This document shows, one piece after another, positions 28,504-37,550 of a DNA stretch of 41,726 nt (positions are counted from its first letter, which is position 1; every line of letters begins with the position of its first letter). Made by a program: the position numbers and the translations under genes. A model generated the notes under the pieces. The model did not search any database, was not told the origin of the DNA, and worked only from the letters and a program-made list of their open reading frames with translations. The DNA comes from Prevotella sp. (GTDB lineage Bacteria > Bacteroidota > Bacteroidia > Bacteroidales > Bacteroidaceae), in the NCBI GenBank assembly GCA_017556145.1, contig JAFZCU010000104.1:1-41726 (forward strand). The letters run 5' to 3'.

Positions 28504-30297
28504 ATGCAACTCTCCGAGGGGCTTATTGTAGCTGAGCATTATAAGCTGCTTAAGCAATTAGGGCAAGGCAGCTTCGGCGATGTCTGGCTGGCACATAATC
28601 TGCTGGCCGACATCGACGTGGCTGTAAAATTCTATGGTACTTTAGACCAGAAGGGATTAGAGGAGTTCCGTAATGAGTTCAAAATCGCATACAAACTTCA
28701 CCATCCCAACCTGCTCAATATCAACCACTTTGACGTTTACGAGAACTGTCCCTATCTTGTGATGCCATACTGTGAGAATGGCTCTGTCAGTCGACAGATC
28801 GGCCAAATGCCGGAATCTGAGATATGGAAGTTTATTCTCGATGTTTCTGGAGGTCTGGCTTTCCTTCATAGTCAACAGCCACCTGTAGTACATCAGGATA
28901 TCAAACCCGACAACATTCTTATTACAAGTGACGGTCGGTATGTCATCTCCGATTTCGGTATCAGCCGTAGTTTCCGCACCCAGTTGAGCCGAACCAACAA
29001 TGTCAGTTCATCTGGTACTATAGCATATATGGGACCTGAACGATTCTCTGAAAAGCCGATGGTTGTGCTAGCCAGTGACATCTGGGCATTCGGGATGACG
29101 ATTTACGAGTTAATGACCGGCGATGTACTTTGGGAAGGCATGGGTGGTTGCGTACAGCTTAATGGTGCTAGGATTCCAGATATCAGCGGGAAGTTCTCTC
29201 CAGATTTGACACGACTTGTCACTTCTTGTCTGGCTGCAGAGACATGGAATCGTCCTACAGCAGCACAGATTCATGAATACGCAACGGCCTATCTCCAGAA
29301 GCGGACTATTCCACCGCTTCCTGTTCAGAAAGCCCCTATGCCCAAACCGGTCATAACACCTCAGCCTTCTCCCGTCCATTATCAGCCTTCACATCATTCT
29401 TATCATAGTGCCCTTGAGCCATCCACCCCACAACTAAGACATCCATCCAAGTCTAACGGGCAGGATAGTTTGTTTGCACTACCTGATTTTCTGAAATCTC
29501 CATCGATTATTAAGAGAGGACTTTTAATCTCTGCAGCCCTCATTGTTGCTATGCTGTTGATAACAGGCGGTGTTAAACTATTCAGTTCATTCAGTGAAGA
29601 AGATGATTTCAACTCATGCAGGACCCTGCAAGACTATGAGCGTTTTATTAAAGATCATCCAACCTCTTCTTTAGTTGAGACCGCCCGCCAATGTATTGCG
29701 ACACTAACCCCATCGTCTGATACACCAAGCCAGCAAGAACCTCAACAGCAAGCGTCTCAACAACAAGAGTCTCCACGACCTATATCAAAGCCTGTTCCGG
29801 AGAAAAAAGAGATGAAACAGACGAATAATCAGTCACAAGACATCATTAATTTTGAAGAATCCAAAGATATAGCCCGACCCAACAACAATCAGACAAACGC
29901 ACCTGCTGCGAATCAACAGAATGACGACGATCCGGAATTCTATCGTTGTAGAAGTAAAGAAGATTACCATGCTTATCTTACAAACTATCCCAACGGAAAG
30001 CATCGTCAGGCTGCTGAAGCTCGTCTAACCGAACTGCTCAATGAGAGCAATGGGAATGAAGTCAAACTCAATGACAAACCTGTACCAACTTCAACTACAC
30101 AATCGAACATAAATTCCGACATAAATCCTATCGGTCAAAGAACCACTCGACAGAATTTCAGCATAGGTGTTGGAACCAACAGAGGCAGAGGCCAGCGTAG
30201 TGTAGGCTATGGTGGCGGCAATTCTCGTCCAGGAGGAAGTCCACGTAGTGGCGGACAGCGTAGTGGAGGTGGATCTTCACACAGACATTCTAATTAA
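28504..30297 (+). CDS. Transmembrane Ser/Thr protein kinase (HQD type), kinase 3
   Basis: 597 residues. Kinase domain (about 12-270): LGQGSFGDVW, VAVKFY (K42), VHQDIKPDN (D132), DFGIS (D150), TIAYMGPERF. Non-RD like kinase 1. Pro/His-rich linker, one membrane helix (about 338-358), then two copies of a TPR-like motif (FNSCRTLQDYERFIKDHPTS and FYRCRSKEDYHAYLTNYPNG) split by Gln/Ser-rich linkers, and a Gly/Arg/Ser-rich tail. The external half differs from kinases 1 and 4, suggesting different sensed partners. Confidence 0.94.
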   Translation: MQLSEGLIVAEHYKLLKQLGQGSFGDVWLAHNLLADIDVAVKFYGTLDQKGLEEFRNEFKIAYKLHHPNLLNINHFDVYENCPYLVMPYCENGSVSRQIGQMPESEIWKFILDVSGGLAFLHSQQPPVVHQDIKPDNILITSDGRYVISDFGISRSFRTQLSRTNNVSSSGTIAYMGPERFSEKPMVVLASDIWAFGMTIYELMTGDVLWEGMGGCVQLNGARIPDISGKFSPDLTRLVTSCLAAETWNRPTAAQIHEYATAYLQKRTIPPLPVQKAPMPKPVITPQPSPVHYQPSHHSYHSALEPSTPQLRHPSKSNGQDSLFALPDFLKSPSIIKRGLLISAALIVAMLLITGGVKLFSSFSEEDDFNSCRTLQDYERFIKDHPTSSLVETARQCIATLTPSSDTPSQQEPQQQASQQQESPRPISKPVPEKKEMKQTNNQSQDIINFEESKDIARPNNNQTNAPAANQQNDDDPEFYRCRSKEDYHAYLTNYPNGKHRQAAEARLTELLNESNGNEVKLNDKPVPTSTTQSNINSDINPIGQRTTRQNFSIGVGTNRGRGQRSVGYGGGNSRPGGSPRSGGQRSGGGSSHRHSN

Positions 30298-30310
30298 AAA
30301 CATATTCAAT

Positions 30311-31030
30311 ATGAAAACAATCAGACAACTTATGGCAATAGCCCTTCTTATGATGGTCAGTAATACGGCAAGAGCCCAATATGATGATGACTACTACGGG
30401 GTTTACTACGAAAGTAGCTCTCAGACCCATTATTACTCAGACTTTGAAGATGGCTGGGCCAACTTTTACGTGGAATACTCTCCACTTCAACTTACATCCA
30501 CTGTAAAAGGAGTAGACAACAGAAATTTCAACACTGCCACCATTGGTTTTGGTTTCGACTATCCGTTAGGTGGTAGCCCCGTCTGTTTGGAAGGTGCATT
30601 CGAAACCAGTGGCGCATGGTATAGTAAAAGATATAAAGGAGGTGAAAAATATAGCATGGACCTTTATTTTTCCAAAATACCTGTTAATTTAGCTATACGT
30701 TTAGACGTTGCAGAGAATTTTGCAATCGTTCCCTTTGGCGGTGCATACATCAAATGGAACATCTATGGTGAAGAGCGCGAAAAAGATATCTATGGTGACA
30801 CGTATAAATGGAAACTTTTCGAAGATGACTATACTTATGACGATGATTACAACCGCTTCCAGTTTGGCTATCAGGCTGGAGTAAGGTTCATCATTGGCAA
30901 TTGTTTTTCCATCGGAGCCTCATGGAAAGCCGATATTTTACCATTCTGCAAGTACTATGACAGTTATACAAAAAAGGAGGAAAAAGAATTGTTCAAAGGA
31001 TTCGCCTTCCAATTGGCATATTGCTTCTGA
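30311..31030 (+). CDS. Outer-membrane beta-barrel-like protein
   Basis: 239 residues from the ATG at 30311: signal peptide (MKTIRQLMAIALLMMVSNTA, then RAQ), then alternating aromatic beta-strand patterns (FYVEYSPLQLTSTV, ATIGFGFDYPLGGS, FQFGYQAGVRFIIGNCFSIG), ending AFQLAYCF with a terminal Phe as in outer-membrane barrels. An in-frame extension to 30209 that overlaps kinase 3 is not favoured. It may be the outer-membrane component of the cluster. Confidence 0.82.
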   Translation: MKTIRQLMAIALLMMVSNTARAQYDDDYYGVYYESSSQTHYYSDFEDGWANFYVEYSPLQLTSTVKGVDNRNFNTATIGFGFDYPLGGSPVCLEGAFETSGAWYSKRYKGGEKYSMDLYFSKIPVNLAIRLDVAENFAIVPFGGAYIKWNIYGEEREKDIYGDTYKWKLFEDDYTYDDDYNRFQFGYQAGVRFIIGNCFSIGASWKADILPFCKYYDSYTKKEEKELFKGFAFQLAYCF

Positions 31031-31092
31031 AGTACTTGCTTCCGTTTTATCAAATAATCCTAAAAATTCTTGGTGGTCTCATAAAAAACCAT

Positions 31093-31100
31093 TAACTTTG
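31093..31100 (+). promoter_or_regulatory. Candidate -7 element for kinase 4
   Basis: TAACTTTG, an exact consensus match. Predicted transcription start near 31105 favours ATG 31130 over 31115. It would split the cluster into two transcripts. Confidence 0.5.
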
Positions 31101-31129
31101 CACTTTAAACGATAATGTATAGACTCAAA

Positions 31130-32848
31130 ATGGAGATTTTTGACGGAAGATACGAACAGGAAAAACTTTTGGGACAGGGCGCATTCTCTGAGGTATGGAA
31201 AGTAAAAGATACCCAAACAGGTGTGACCCTTGCCCTGAAAATATATAATCCGACAGGTGGTACAAACAATGATGGCAATGAGATACTGACCCACGAATTT
31301 GCCTTGATGGTGAATGCAAACCACAAAAATCTTGTACGCCCGCTTTTCTTCGCCACCTGCGACAATCGTCCTTACCTGATATTGCCCTACTGCGAACAGG
31401 GAAATATCGGTAAGATGGTTGGTAAGATGACCGAAGAGGAGGGATGGAAGCTCATCAGGGACTGTGCCAGTGCATTGGCATACTTGCATGATATGAAGCC
31501 GCCTATCCTGCATCAAGACATCAAACCAGCCAATATTCTACTTAACGACAATGGCGACTATATGCTGACCGACTTTGGCGTCAGCACGCAGGCCAAACAG
31601 TCACTCAGTCGTGTTTCAAACCAGGAAAAAGATTTACTTTCTGCTGGTACCATATCTTATATGGCTCCCGAACGATTCTCCAAGCAGAACCTGCCAATCA
31701 TGGCCAATGATATATACTCGTTAGGTTCAACTGCCTTTGAAATGCTCTCGGGTATGCTGCCATTTGGCAATGATGGTGGTCTGCTTCAGAGGAAAGGTGC
31801 TGAGATTCCTGAATTGCCAGGTAATTTCTCACCACTCCTGAAGCGGACATTAGAAAAATGTCTGGAAGCTGAGCCTTGGGCACGTCCAACTGCCAGTAGG
31901 TTGGAGGATATCGCCAATGAAGCCATCAAGCATCCTGAGACACGCAATCAAATACCGGAGTTTTTCTTTGCCACTTCGCAAGATGAAGTTCCACAAAGCC
32001 AGTTGAATGCAGCAATACCTCCAGGTGCCACCGTTTTAGGCCCTGCTGTGGAAGCACTCATCAAAGGCACTGTCATGGGACCTGCTGCTGGAGCACCCAT
32101 CAAAGGTACTGTTATCGGATCGGGACATTCATATAACTCTGCCAATCCCTATAATTCTGCAAATCCTTACAACTCAGGCAATCCGTATAATTCAGGGAAT
32201 CCGTACAATAGTTTACAGCCCCAAGATAATAAGTCGAAAAGAAGTCTTTGGATTGGTATCGCAATCGTTATCATATTGGCCCTCGGTGCTGGAGCATATT
32301 TTTTGTTTGGTCAAGATATTTTTGGGAAAGACCAGACAGAAACTGCTATCGATTCCGTTGAACAGCAAAGAATTCAGGAAGAGGCAGAATATGAATCGGC
32401 GTTGGCATTGTTTAATCAGGAGAACCCTGACAGCATACGGACGGCTCTCAACCGTATGAAGGTATTAGCAGACAGTGGTAATAAAAATGCGATCTTCGAA
32501 GTGGCTAAGACGTATGCTAGAATTCCTAATGACATAGAGTCAGACCGCCGCAAGCGGTTGTTAGGATGGGCCATTGTTGAGGAAGACGGCCCACGGAAAG
32601 GTTCTCCCGTTTCTGAGGAGATCAATCATGAAGCCATCAAATGGCTAGAAAAAGCTATTCAAGCCCAAGTTCCCAACTATCACCAATGTCTCTATTGGCT
32701 TTCATCCTACTATTATCTAGGCATTGCAACTAAAGAAGACATTTCCAAGAGCAAACAGCTATTGCAACAAGCCAAAGATGAAGCGGAGAGAAATCAGGAC
32801 TTTGTCTACAAGGAGAAGATTGAGAAAACATTAGAGTTAATGGACTGA
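31130..32848 (+). CDS. Transmembrane Ser/Thr protein kinase (HQD type) with Sel1/TPR-like external domain, kinase 4
   Basis: 572 residues from ATG 31130 (five more from 31115). Kinase domain: LGQGAFSEVW, LALKIY (K37), LHQDIKPAN (D130), DFGVS (D148), TISYMAPERF. The linker holds a duplicated Pro-Gly segment and five copies of a YNSxNP hexapeptide. One membrane helix (about 373-392) is followed by helical repeats of TPR/Sel1 type (ALNRMKVLADSGNKNAIFEV; EAIKWLEKAIQAQVPNYHQC). Kinases 1, 3 and 4 share the HQD loop and GG.LQ..GA.IP text, so they are tandem paralogues. Confidence 0.94.
   Translation: MEIFDGRYEQEKLLGQGAFSEVWKVKDTQTGVTLALKIYNPTGGTNNDGNEILTHEFALMVNANHKNLVRPLFFATCDNRPYLILPYCEQGNIGKMVGKMTEEEGWKLIRDCASALAYLHDMKPPILHQDIKPANILLNDNGDYMLTDFGVSTQAKQSLSRVSNQEKDLLSAGTISYMAPERFSKQNLPIMANDIYSLGSTAFEMLSGMLPFGNDGGLLQRKGAEIPELPGNFSPLLKRTLEKCLEAEPWARPTASRLEDIANEAIKHPETRNQIPEFFFATSQDEVPQSQLNAAIPPGATVLGPAVEALIKGTVMGPAAGAPIKGTVIGSGHSYNSANPYNSANPYNSGNPYNSGNPYNSLQPQDNKSKRSLWIGIAIVIILALGAGAYFLFGQDIFGKDQTETAIDSVEQQRIQEEAEYESALALFNQENPDSIRTALNRMKVLADSGNKNAIFEVAKTYARIPNDIESDRRKRLLGWAIVEEDGPRKGSPVSEEINHEAIKWLEKAIQAQVPNYHQCLYWLSSYYYLGIATKEDISKSKQLLQQAKDEAERNQDFVYKEKIEKTLELMD
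32132..32221 (+). repeat. Five 18-bp coding repeats (YNSxNP) in kinase 4
   Basis: Units start at 32132, 32150, 32168, 32186 and 32204, encoding YNSANP twice, YNSGNP twice and YNSLQP. They lie in the juxtamembrane linker just before the membrane helix. Copy number could vary between strains. Confidence 0.9.
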
Positions 32849-32877
32849 TTGAAATCAACAATTGACTATATAGTAAA

Positions 32878-34644
32878 ATGAGAAAGTTTGTCATTACAGC
32901 ATTGTTTCTTATAGGTATGAGTGCTCAGGCTCAAATCCCCCAATGGACACTTCATCCAAAGTACGACAGTATTGAAATGCTCGGCAATGGATATTTCGTG
33001 GTATCCAATAATGGGAAATATGGCATGATGAACAATAAGGAGAAAGAAGTAGTAGCACCACGATTCGACAATTTGTCACCTTTCCGTTCTCATACAGCAA
33101 TACTGTATTCCAACAATAGTTTTGTGGGTTATATAAGCGATGAAGGACGTATCAATGAATTCCAACCTGGGCAATACCAAGTTGCAGGACAGCCCTCTTT
33201 CTTCGACGGTTATCTGCTGGTAAGCAATCTTGATGGCTATTTCTACCTCCGTGCTTCTGATGATGCTGTCATCGGTCCGTTTTCTGGCGGAATGCCTTTC
33301 ACTGAAGGCTATGCTATAGTGAAAGTGCCCAAGAACCCCAAGCGTGTGCTGGGCGGTGACTACACCACCCAAATACTCTCTGCCAAGACAGGTAAACTGG
33401 AGAAGTTGAACCTTGGTGAATACGACGTGGACGATATCGACTTCATCTCTGGTGTTAGCAATGGCAAGAGCATTATTGTGCTGAAAAAGCGCTTTTATGA
33501 GTACGATTTCAATGGAGGAACACTGACCCCCATCCATTTTGATGGTAACACAAACAACAAGAAGAGTCGGGTAATGGCCAACGAACGTCCTCTCAACATA
33601 CATGGAAATCAAGATGGTTTCCTCGTAGTGTTTAAGCCTGGACAAATGACCTTTGACCCGCTAATGCGCTTGAATAGTATAACATATGAGGGACAGGAAA
33701 AGAAAGTCATAGCTGTTCCAGAGGAAATCAAAGAGGAAAAACAAAGTCCTATTGTAAGCAAAGCTTTCCCCGGCACAGACCTGCTTGGTCTCAACTACAA
33801 AGGTAAGGATATTCTTTCAGCTCAGTTTGAGAAAGTTCAAGTGCTGTGGAACAATGATGCCATCGTTATGAAAAACGGCAAATACGGTGTCGTAACAGTA
33901 GATCCCAATCACTCTTGCCGCTTTGTGCTTAACGACAACATGGCCATAGGTTTTGAACACAAGACTGCAACAACGAACATTAAGGCAGTCTGCCCTCCCT
34001 ATATGAAGCCATCGTTAATGACGCTTAGCAGCGAGGATGACAATTGCCATATCAACATTGACACCCGCAAAGAGAATACAAATGTGGAAACTGCAGTGCT
34101 GAGTTATCAATGTACATTGAACATCCCCGAGGAAATCGGAGTAGAGAAAAGTTCAACAAATACTAAGTTCGCTCTGAATTATGACGGACTGAAATTTCCA
34201 ACAAATATCATTTCATTTGACACTTGGTATGTCAATAACTACACTGTTCAATTGTTGAAGCACAATATCGATGGCTCAGCATTAAACGCTGAGATTTTGG
34301 TCAACAATACTTCTAATGGTGCAAAGAATTTTTTCCGGGATGTGACCATCGAGGCTGAAGATTCTGTGGTCTGCAATCTGACGAAAATTACCGAAGAGAT
34401 GTACTCTGCCCGATTCTATGGTTGGAAAAATGGCGTATTGCGTTTCAGTGTAGATATTACTGAAGATGGTTGTCCCACCCTCTCATACAACCACAGTATT
34501 GCAATCAATACTAACAAGAAGAGTGACAACAAGCCGGCAACAGCAGAAGAAGCAGCACCGGTTGTAGTTCAGGCCAAGATTAAGCAAAAGGCAAAGGCTA
34601 AACCAGCCCCAAAGAAGGAAGTGAAAAAAGACATTTTCTTCTAA
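32878..34644 (+). CDS. Exported WG-like repeat protein at the end of the kinase cluster
   Basis: 588 residues with a signal peptide (to AQAQ). The N-terminal third has WG-type repeats (NGYFVVSNNGKYGMMNNKEK, EVVAPRFDNLSPF), and a similar NGKYGVVTVD near residue 336, pointing to a beta-propeller-like fold. The remaining part is beta-rich and unrecognised. A Lys/Ala/Pro-rich tail ends KKDIFF. It follows kinase 4 by 29 bases and is probably cotranscribed. Confidence 0.8.
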   Translation: MRKFVITALFLIGMSAQAQIPQWTLHPKYDSIEMLGNGYFVVSNNGKYGMMNNKEKEVVAPRFDNLSPFRSHTAILYSNNSFVGYISDEGRINEFQPGQYQVAGQPSFFDGYLLVSNLDGYFYLRASDDAVIGPFSGGMPFTEGYAIVKVPKNPKRVLGGDYTTQILSAKTGKLEKLNLGEYDVDDIDFISGVSNGKSIIVLKKRFYEYDFNGGTLTPIHFDGNTNNKKSRVMANERPLNIHGNQDGFLVVFKPGQMTFDPLMRLNSITYEGQEKKVIAVPEEIKEEKQSPIVSKAFPGTDLLGLNYKGKDILSAQFEKVQVLWNNDAIVMKNGKYGVVTVDPNHSCRFVLNDNMAIGFEHKTATTNIKAVCPPYMKPSLMTLSSEDDNCHINIDTRKENTNVETAVLSYQCTLNIPEEIGVEKSSTNTKFALNYDGLKFPTNIISFDTWYVNNYTVQLLKHNIDGSALNAEILVNNTSNGAKNFFRDVTIEAEDSVVCNLTKITEEMYSARFYGWKNGVLRFSVDITEDGCPTLSYNHSIAINTNKKSDNKPATAEEAAPVVVQAKIKQKAKAKPAPKKEVKKDIFF

Positions 34645-34651
34645 CCTAATT

Positions 34652-35497
34652 ATGAAACGCGGCCTAGTATTAGAAGGCGGTGCGATGAGGGGACTCTTCA
34701 CGGCAGGCATCATCGATGTGATGATGGAGCATCGTGTGGAGCCTGATGGTCTCATCGGTGTTTCTGCAGGTGCAGCTTTCGGCTGCAACTACAAATCGAG
34801 ACAACCAGGCAGGGCACTCCGATATAACAAGCAGTTCGCAAAGGACAAGCGCTATTGCAGCTGGCAGTCATGGTGGAAGACGGGCGACCTTTACAATGCA
34901 GAGTTCGGCTACCATGTGATTCCCACCCAGTACGACATCTTCGACGACAAGGCTTTCGAGGCGAACCCGATGGCATTCTACGCTGTCTGTACGGATGTGG
35001 AGACGGGCAAGGCCGTTTACAAACAACTCTCAGAGGCTACTCCCCTCACCTACGACTGGATACGCGCCTCAGCCTCGATGCCACTGGCCTCGAAAGTGGT
35101 GGAGCTCGAAGGGATGAAGGTGCTCGACGGTGGTGTGGCAGACTCCATCCCCCTTGCATACTTCGAAAGTATCGGCTACGAGAAGAACGTCGTCATCCTC
35201 ACCCAACCCGACGGCTATGTGAAAGAGCATAACCGCTTAATGCCACTCATGCGCATCGCTCTGAGGAAATATCCGAAGATGATTGAGGCAATGGACAAGC
35301 GGCACCTGATGTACAACCGGCAACTGGTGTATGTCTATGAGGCGGAGCAGGCCGGGCGCGCCCTCGTAATACGACCAGAGAAGCCGCTCCCAATTGGCCA
35401 TATCTCGCACGACCCCGAAGAGATGCAGCATGTCTACGACATCGGACATGAGACAGGCAAAAGATATATTGAAGCCATTAAGCGCTTCTATGAGTAA
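34652..35497 (+). CDS. Patatin-like phospholipase family protein
   Basis: 281 residues. Oxyanion-hole loop [11 protein letters not shown], nucleophile elbow GVSAGAA (Ser), and the Asp of the dyad in [10 protein letters not shown], so the Ser-Asp hydrolase dyad is complete. A typical YjjU-like length. It is predicted to cleave acyl esters of lipids; substrate unknown. It starts only 7 bases after the kinase cluster and ends 28 bases before trmD, so it may belong to either transcript. Confidence 0.93.
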   Translation: MKRGLVLEGGAMRGLFTAGIIDVMMEHRVEPDGLIGVSAGAAFGCNYKSRQPGRALRYNKQFAKDKRYCSWQSWWKTGDLYNAEFGYHVIPTQYDIFDDKAFEANPMAFYAVCTDVETGKAVYKQLSEATPLTYDWIRASASMPLASKVVELEGMKVLDGGVADSIPLAYFESIGYEKNVVILTQPDGYVKEHNRLMPLMRIALRKYPKMIEAMDKRHLMYNRQLVYVYEAEQAGRALVIRPEKPLPIGHISHDPEEMQHVYDIGHETGKRYIEAIKRFYE

Positions 35498-35525
35498 TCA
35501 TATATTTCAAACTTCTAAGATAATC

Positions 35526-36200
35526 ATGCGAATAGACATTATAACCGTATTACCCGAGATGCTGGAAGGCTTCGTTCATGAGTCAATCCTCGCACGGGCA
35601 GAGAAGAAAGGACTGGCTGAGATTCGTCTGCACAACTTGCGTGACTACACGCTCGACAAATGGCGTCGCGTAGACGACTATCCCTACGGAGGGTCAGCAG
35701 GTATGGTAATGCAGTGCGAGCCTATCGACCGCTGTATCACGGTTCTGAAAGCAGAGCGTGACTACGACGAAGTCATCTTCACCTCACCAGACGGAGAACG
35801 CTTCGACCAGCACATGGCTAATGAACTTTCACTGAAAGGGAATCTGATTATTTTAGCAGGTCACTATAAAGGTATCGACCAACGTGTCCGTGATCATCTG
35901 ATTACCAAGGAGATTTCCATTGGCGACTTTGTATTGACAGGTGGTGAGTTGGTGGCAGCAATGATTGCCGATGCTATCGTACGTGTGGTACCTGGTGTGA
36001 TTGGCGATGAACAGAGTGCGTTAAGCGACTGTTTCCAAGATGATATCCTCGCAGCGCCTATCTACACTCGTCCAGCTGACTATAAAGGTTGGAAGGTCCC
36101 CGAGATTCTGCTCAGCGGCAATGAGGCCAAGATTCGCGAATGGGAACTGGATCAGGCAATGGAGCGCACCAAGCGCCTAAGACCCGATCTGTTGAAATAA
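35526..36200 (+). CDS. trmD: tRNA (guanine-37-N1)-methyltransferase
   Basis: 224 residues from ATG 35526 ([16 protein letters not shown]). The SPOUT trefoil-knot segments are present: [30 protein letters not shown] and [19 protein letters not shown]. It methylates G37 of certain tRNAs to prevent frameshifting. An in-frame upstream extension to 35394 inside the patatin gene is rejected. It is not in the usual rpsP-rimM-trmD-rplS operon here. Ends at a bidirectional terminator. Confidence 0.96.
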   Translation: MRIDIITVLPEMLEGFVHESILARAEKKGLAEIRLHNLRDYTLDKWRRVDDYPYGGSAGMVMQCEPIDRCITVLKAERDYDEVIFTSPDGERFDQHMANELSLKGNLIILAGHYKGIDQRVRDHLITKEISIGDFVLTGGELVAAMIADAIVRVVPGVIGDEQSALSDCFQDDILAAPIYTRPADYKGWKVPEILLSGNEAKIREWELDQAMERTKRLRPDLLK

Positions 36201-36201
36201 G

Positions 36202-36224
36202 AATCCCCGCCATTGGCGGGGATT
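36202..36224. terminator. Bidirectional terminator between trmD and trpS
   Basis: Perfect 10-bp stem aatccccgcc / ggcggggatt with a 3-base loop, followed on the plus strand by a T-rich stretch. The genes converge here, so it can serve both. Confidence 0.88.
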
Positions 36225-36227
36225 TCT

Positions 36228-37319
36228 TTATTTATTAGCAAAACGTTCGGCTTGCTGGCGGATGAGCTCGGCATCGTTGAAGTAGTCGATGCGCATGGCC
36301 TTACGAACCTCATCCATCGTCTGGGCACCCACCTCGCGGGCCTGTGCAGTACCCTTTTTCAGGATATTGTAGATCTCTGGGATGTCTTTCTCGAACTCCG
36401 CACGACGAACTCTCATCGGCTCAAGGAACTTGTTGAGCACCTGATTGAGGAACTTCTTGCACTTCATATCGCCCAGACCGCCACGACGATAGTGGTCCTT
36501 CAGTTCATCAAGATTCTGATACTCAGGCCAGAACTCCTGAAAATCCTCATCGCATGAGAATGCATCAAGATAAGTAAAGACGGCATTGCCCTCCACGTGA
36601 CCTGGATCATTGAGATTGATATGCTCAGGGTCGGTGTACATCGAGCGCACCTTCTGCCACACGTCATCCGCCGTATCGGAGAGGTAGATGCAGTTGCCTA
36701 ACGACTTCGACATCTTCTCCTTACCATCGGTACCGGGCAGACGACGGGCAGTGAGGTTCTCGGGCAACAGGATATTCGGCTCTACGAGCACTGGGGCATA
36801 TACCTGATTGAAACGACGGGCCAGCTCGCGGGTCACCTCGAGCATCGGCTCCTGATCCTCACCTGCGGGAACGGTCGTGGCCTTGAAGAGCGTGATGTCG
36901 GCCGCCTGCGACACAGGGTAGCAGAAGAAGCCGAGGGGAATGCTCTCGCCCTCAAAACCACGCATCTTCACCTCCGTCTTCACCGTCGGATTCCGCTGCA
37001 CGCGGCTCACGGAAACAAGGTTCATCAGATAGGTAGTGAGCTCGGCGAGTTCAGGAATCTGACTCTGGATGAAGAGCACACACATCTCCGGATCGAGACC
37101 CGCTGCCAGGTAGTCGAGAGCCACCTCGATAATATTCTGACGAATCTTCTCAGGGTTATCGGCATTATCAGTGAGGGCCTGCACATCGGCCATAAACACG
37201 AACATACGATCATAGTCGCCCGCATTCTGCAGCTGGACACGACGACGCAGAGAGCCTACGTAGTGTCCGAGATGGAGTTTACCGGTGGGGCGGTCACCTG
37301 TCAGAATTACTTTTCCCAT
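36228..37319 (-). CDS. trpS: Tryptophanyl-tRNA synthetase
   Basis: Class I synthetase of 363 residues. The N-terminal [18 protein letters not shown] contains the HIGH-type HLGH; the KMSKS loop is [13 protein letters not shown]. The AxGxD-type region appears as PAGEDQ. About 30 residues longer than the common form, mostly in the middle. It has its own promoter element at 37360-37353 and converges with trmD. Confidence 0.97.
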   Translation of the reverse strand: MGKVILTGDRPTGKLHLGHYVGSLRRRVQLQNAGDYDRMFVFMADVQALTDNADNPEKIRQNIIEVALDYLAAGLDPEMCVLFIQSQIPELAELTTYLMNLVSVSRVQRNPTVKTEVKMRGFEGESIPLGFFCYPVSQAADITLFKATTVPAGEDQEPMLEVTRELARRFNQVYAPVLVEPNILLPENLTARRLPGTDGKEKMSKSLGNCIYLSDTADDVWQKVRSMYTDPEHINLNDPGHVEGNAVFTYLDAFSCDEDFQEFWPEYQNLDELKDHYRRGGLGDMKCKKFLNQVLNKFLEPMRVRRAEFEKDIPEIYNILKKGTAQAREVGAQTMDEVRKAMRIDYFNDAELIRQQAERFANK

Positions 37320-37352
37320 TGTATTTTCAGTCTATTATTTCAAATTTGGCTG

Positions 37353-37360
37353 CAAAGGTA
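37353..37360 (-). promoter_or_regulatory. Candidate -7 element of trpS
   Basis: Minus strand TACCTTTG, about 33 bases before the trpS ATG; an upstream TTTC sits at -33 distance. Confidence 0.5.
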
Positions 37361-37507
37361 CAAAGATTTTTTGTTTTATGGAAAGAAATCTGAATAATAT
37401 GAATAATTTAATCCACAAATAGATTGTTCAAACGCATGAGCAGCCATTGTGTATGTGTAATTATGCAATTTTTTCGCAAAACATTCGCCCATTTCACAAA
37501 TATTGTG

Positions 37508-37515
37508 TAACTTTG
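37508..37515 (+). promoter_or_regulatory. Candidate -7 element of the Xaa-Pro aminopeptidase gene
   Basis: TAACTTTG; predicted start about 37520, some 30 bases before ATG 37551. This rules against an in-frame start at 37503, which would precede the promoter. Confidence 0.55.
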
Positions 37516-37550
37516 CACCAAATTGGCTAACGAAAACGAAAAATAAAGAA

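Noticed and set aside
30209..30310. Start of the beta-barrel gene at 30209
   Set aside because: It would overlap the end of kinase 3 and bury the clear signal peptide that begins at 30311.
20643..34644. Reading the kinase/FHA/phosphatase set as part of a type VI secretion system
   Set aside because: No sheath, baseplate, Hcp, VgrG or membrane-complex gene is in the window; FHA plus kinase plus PP2C alone is not enough.
35394..35525. Start of trmD at 35394
   Set aside because: The extra 44 residues lie inside the patatin gene and are not part of TrmD; ATG 35526 gives the family N-terminus.
37503..37550. Start of the Xaa-Pro aminopeptidase at 37503
   Set aside because: It precedes the predicted -7 box at 37508; ATG 37551 fits the family and the promoter.
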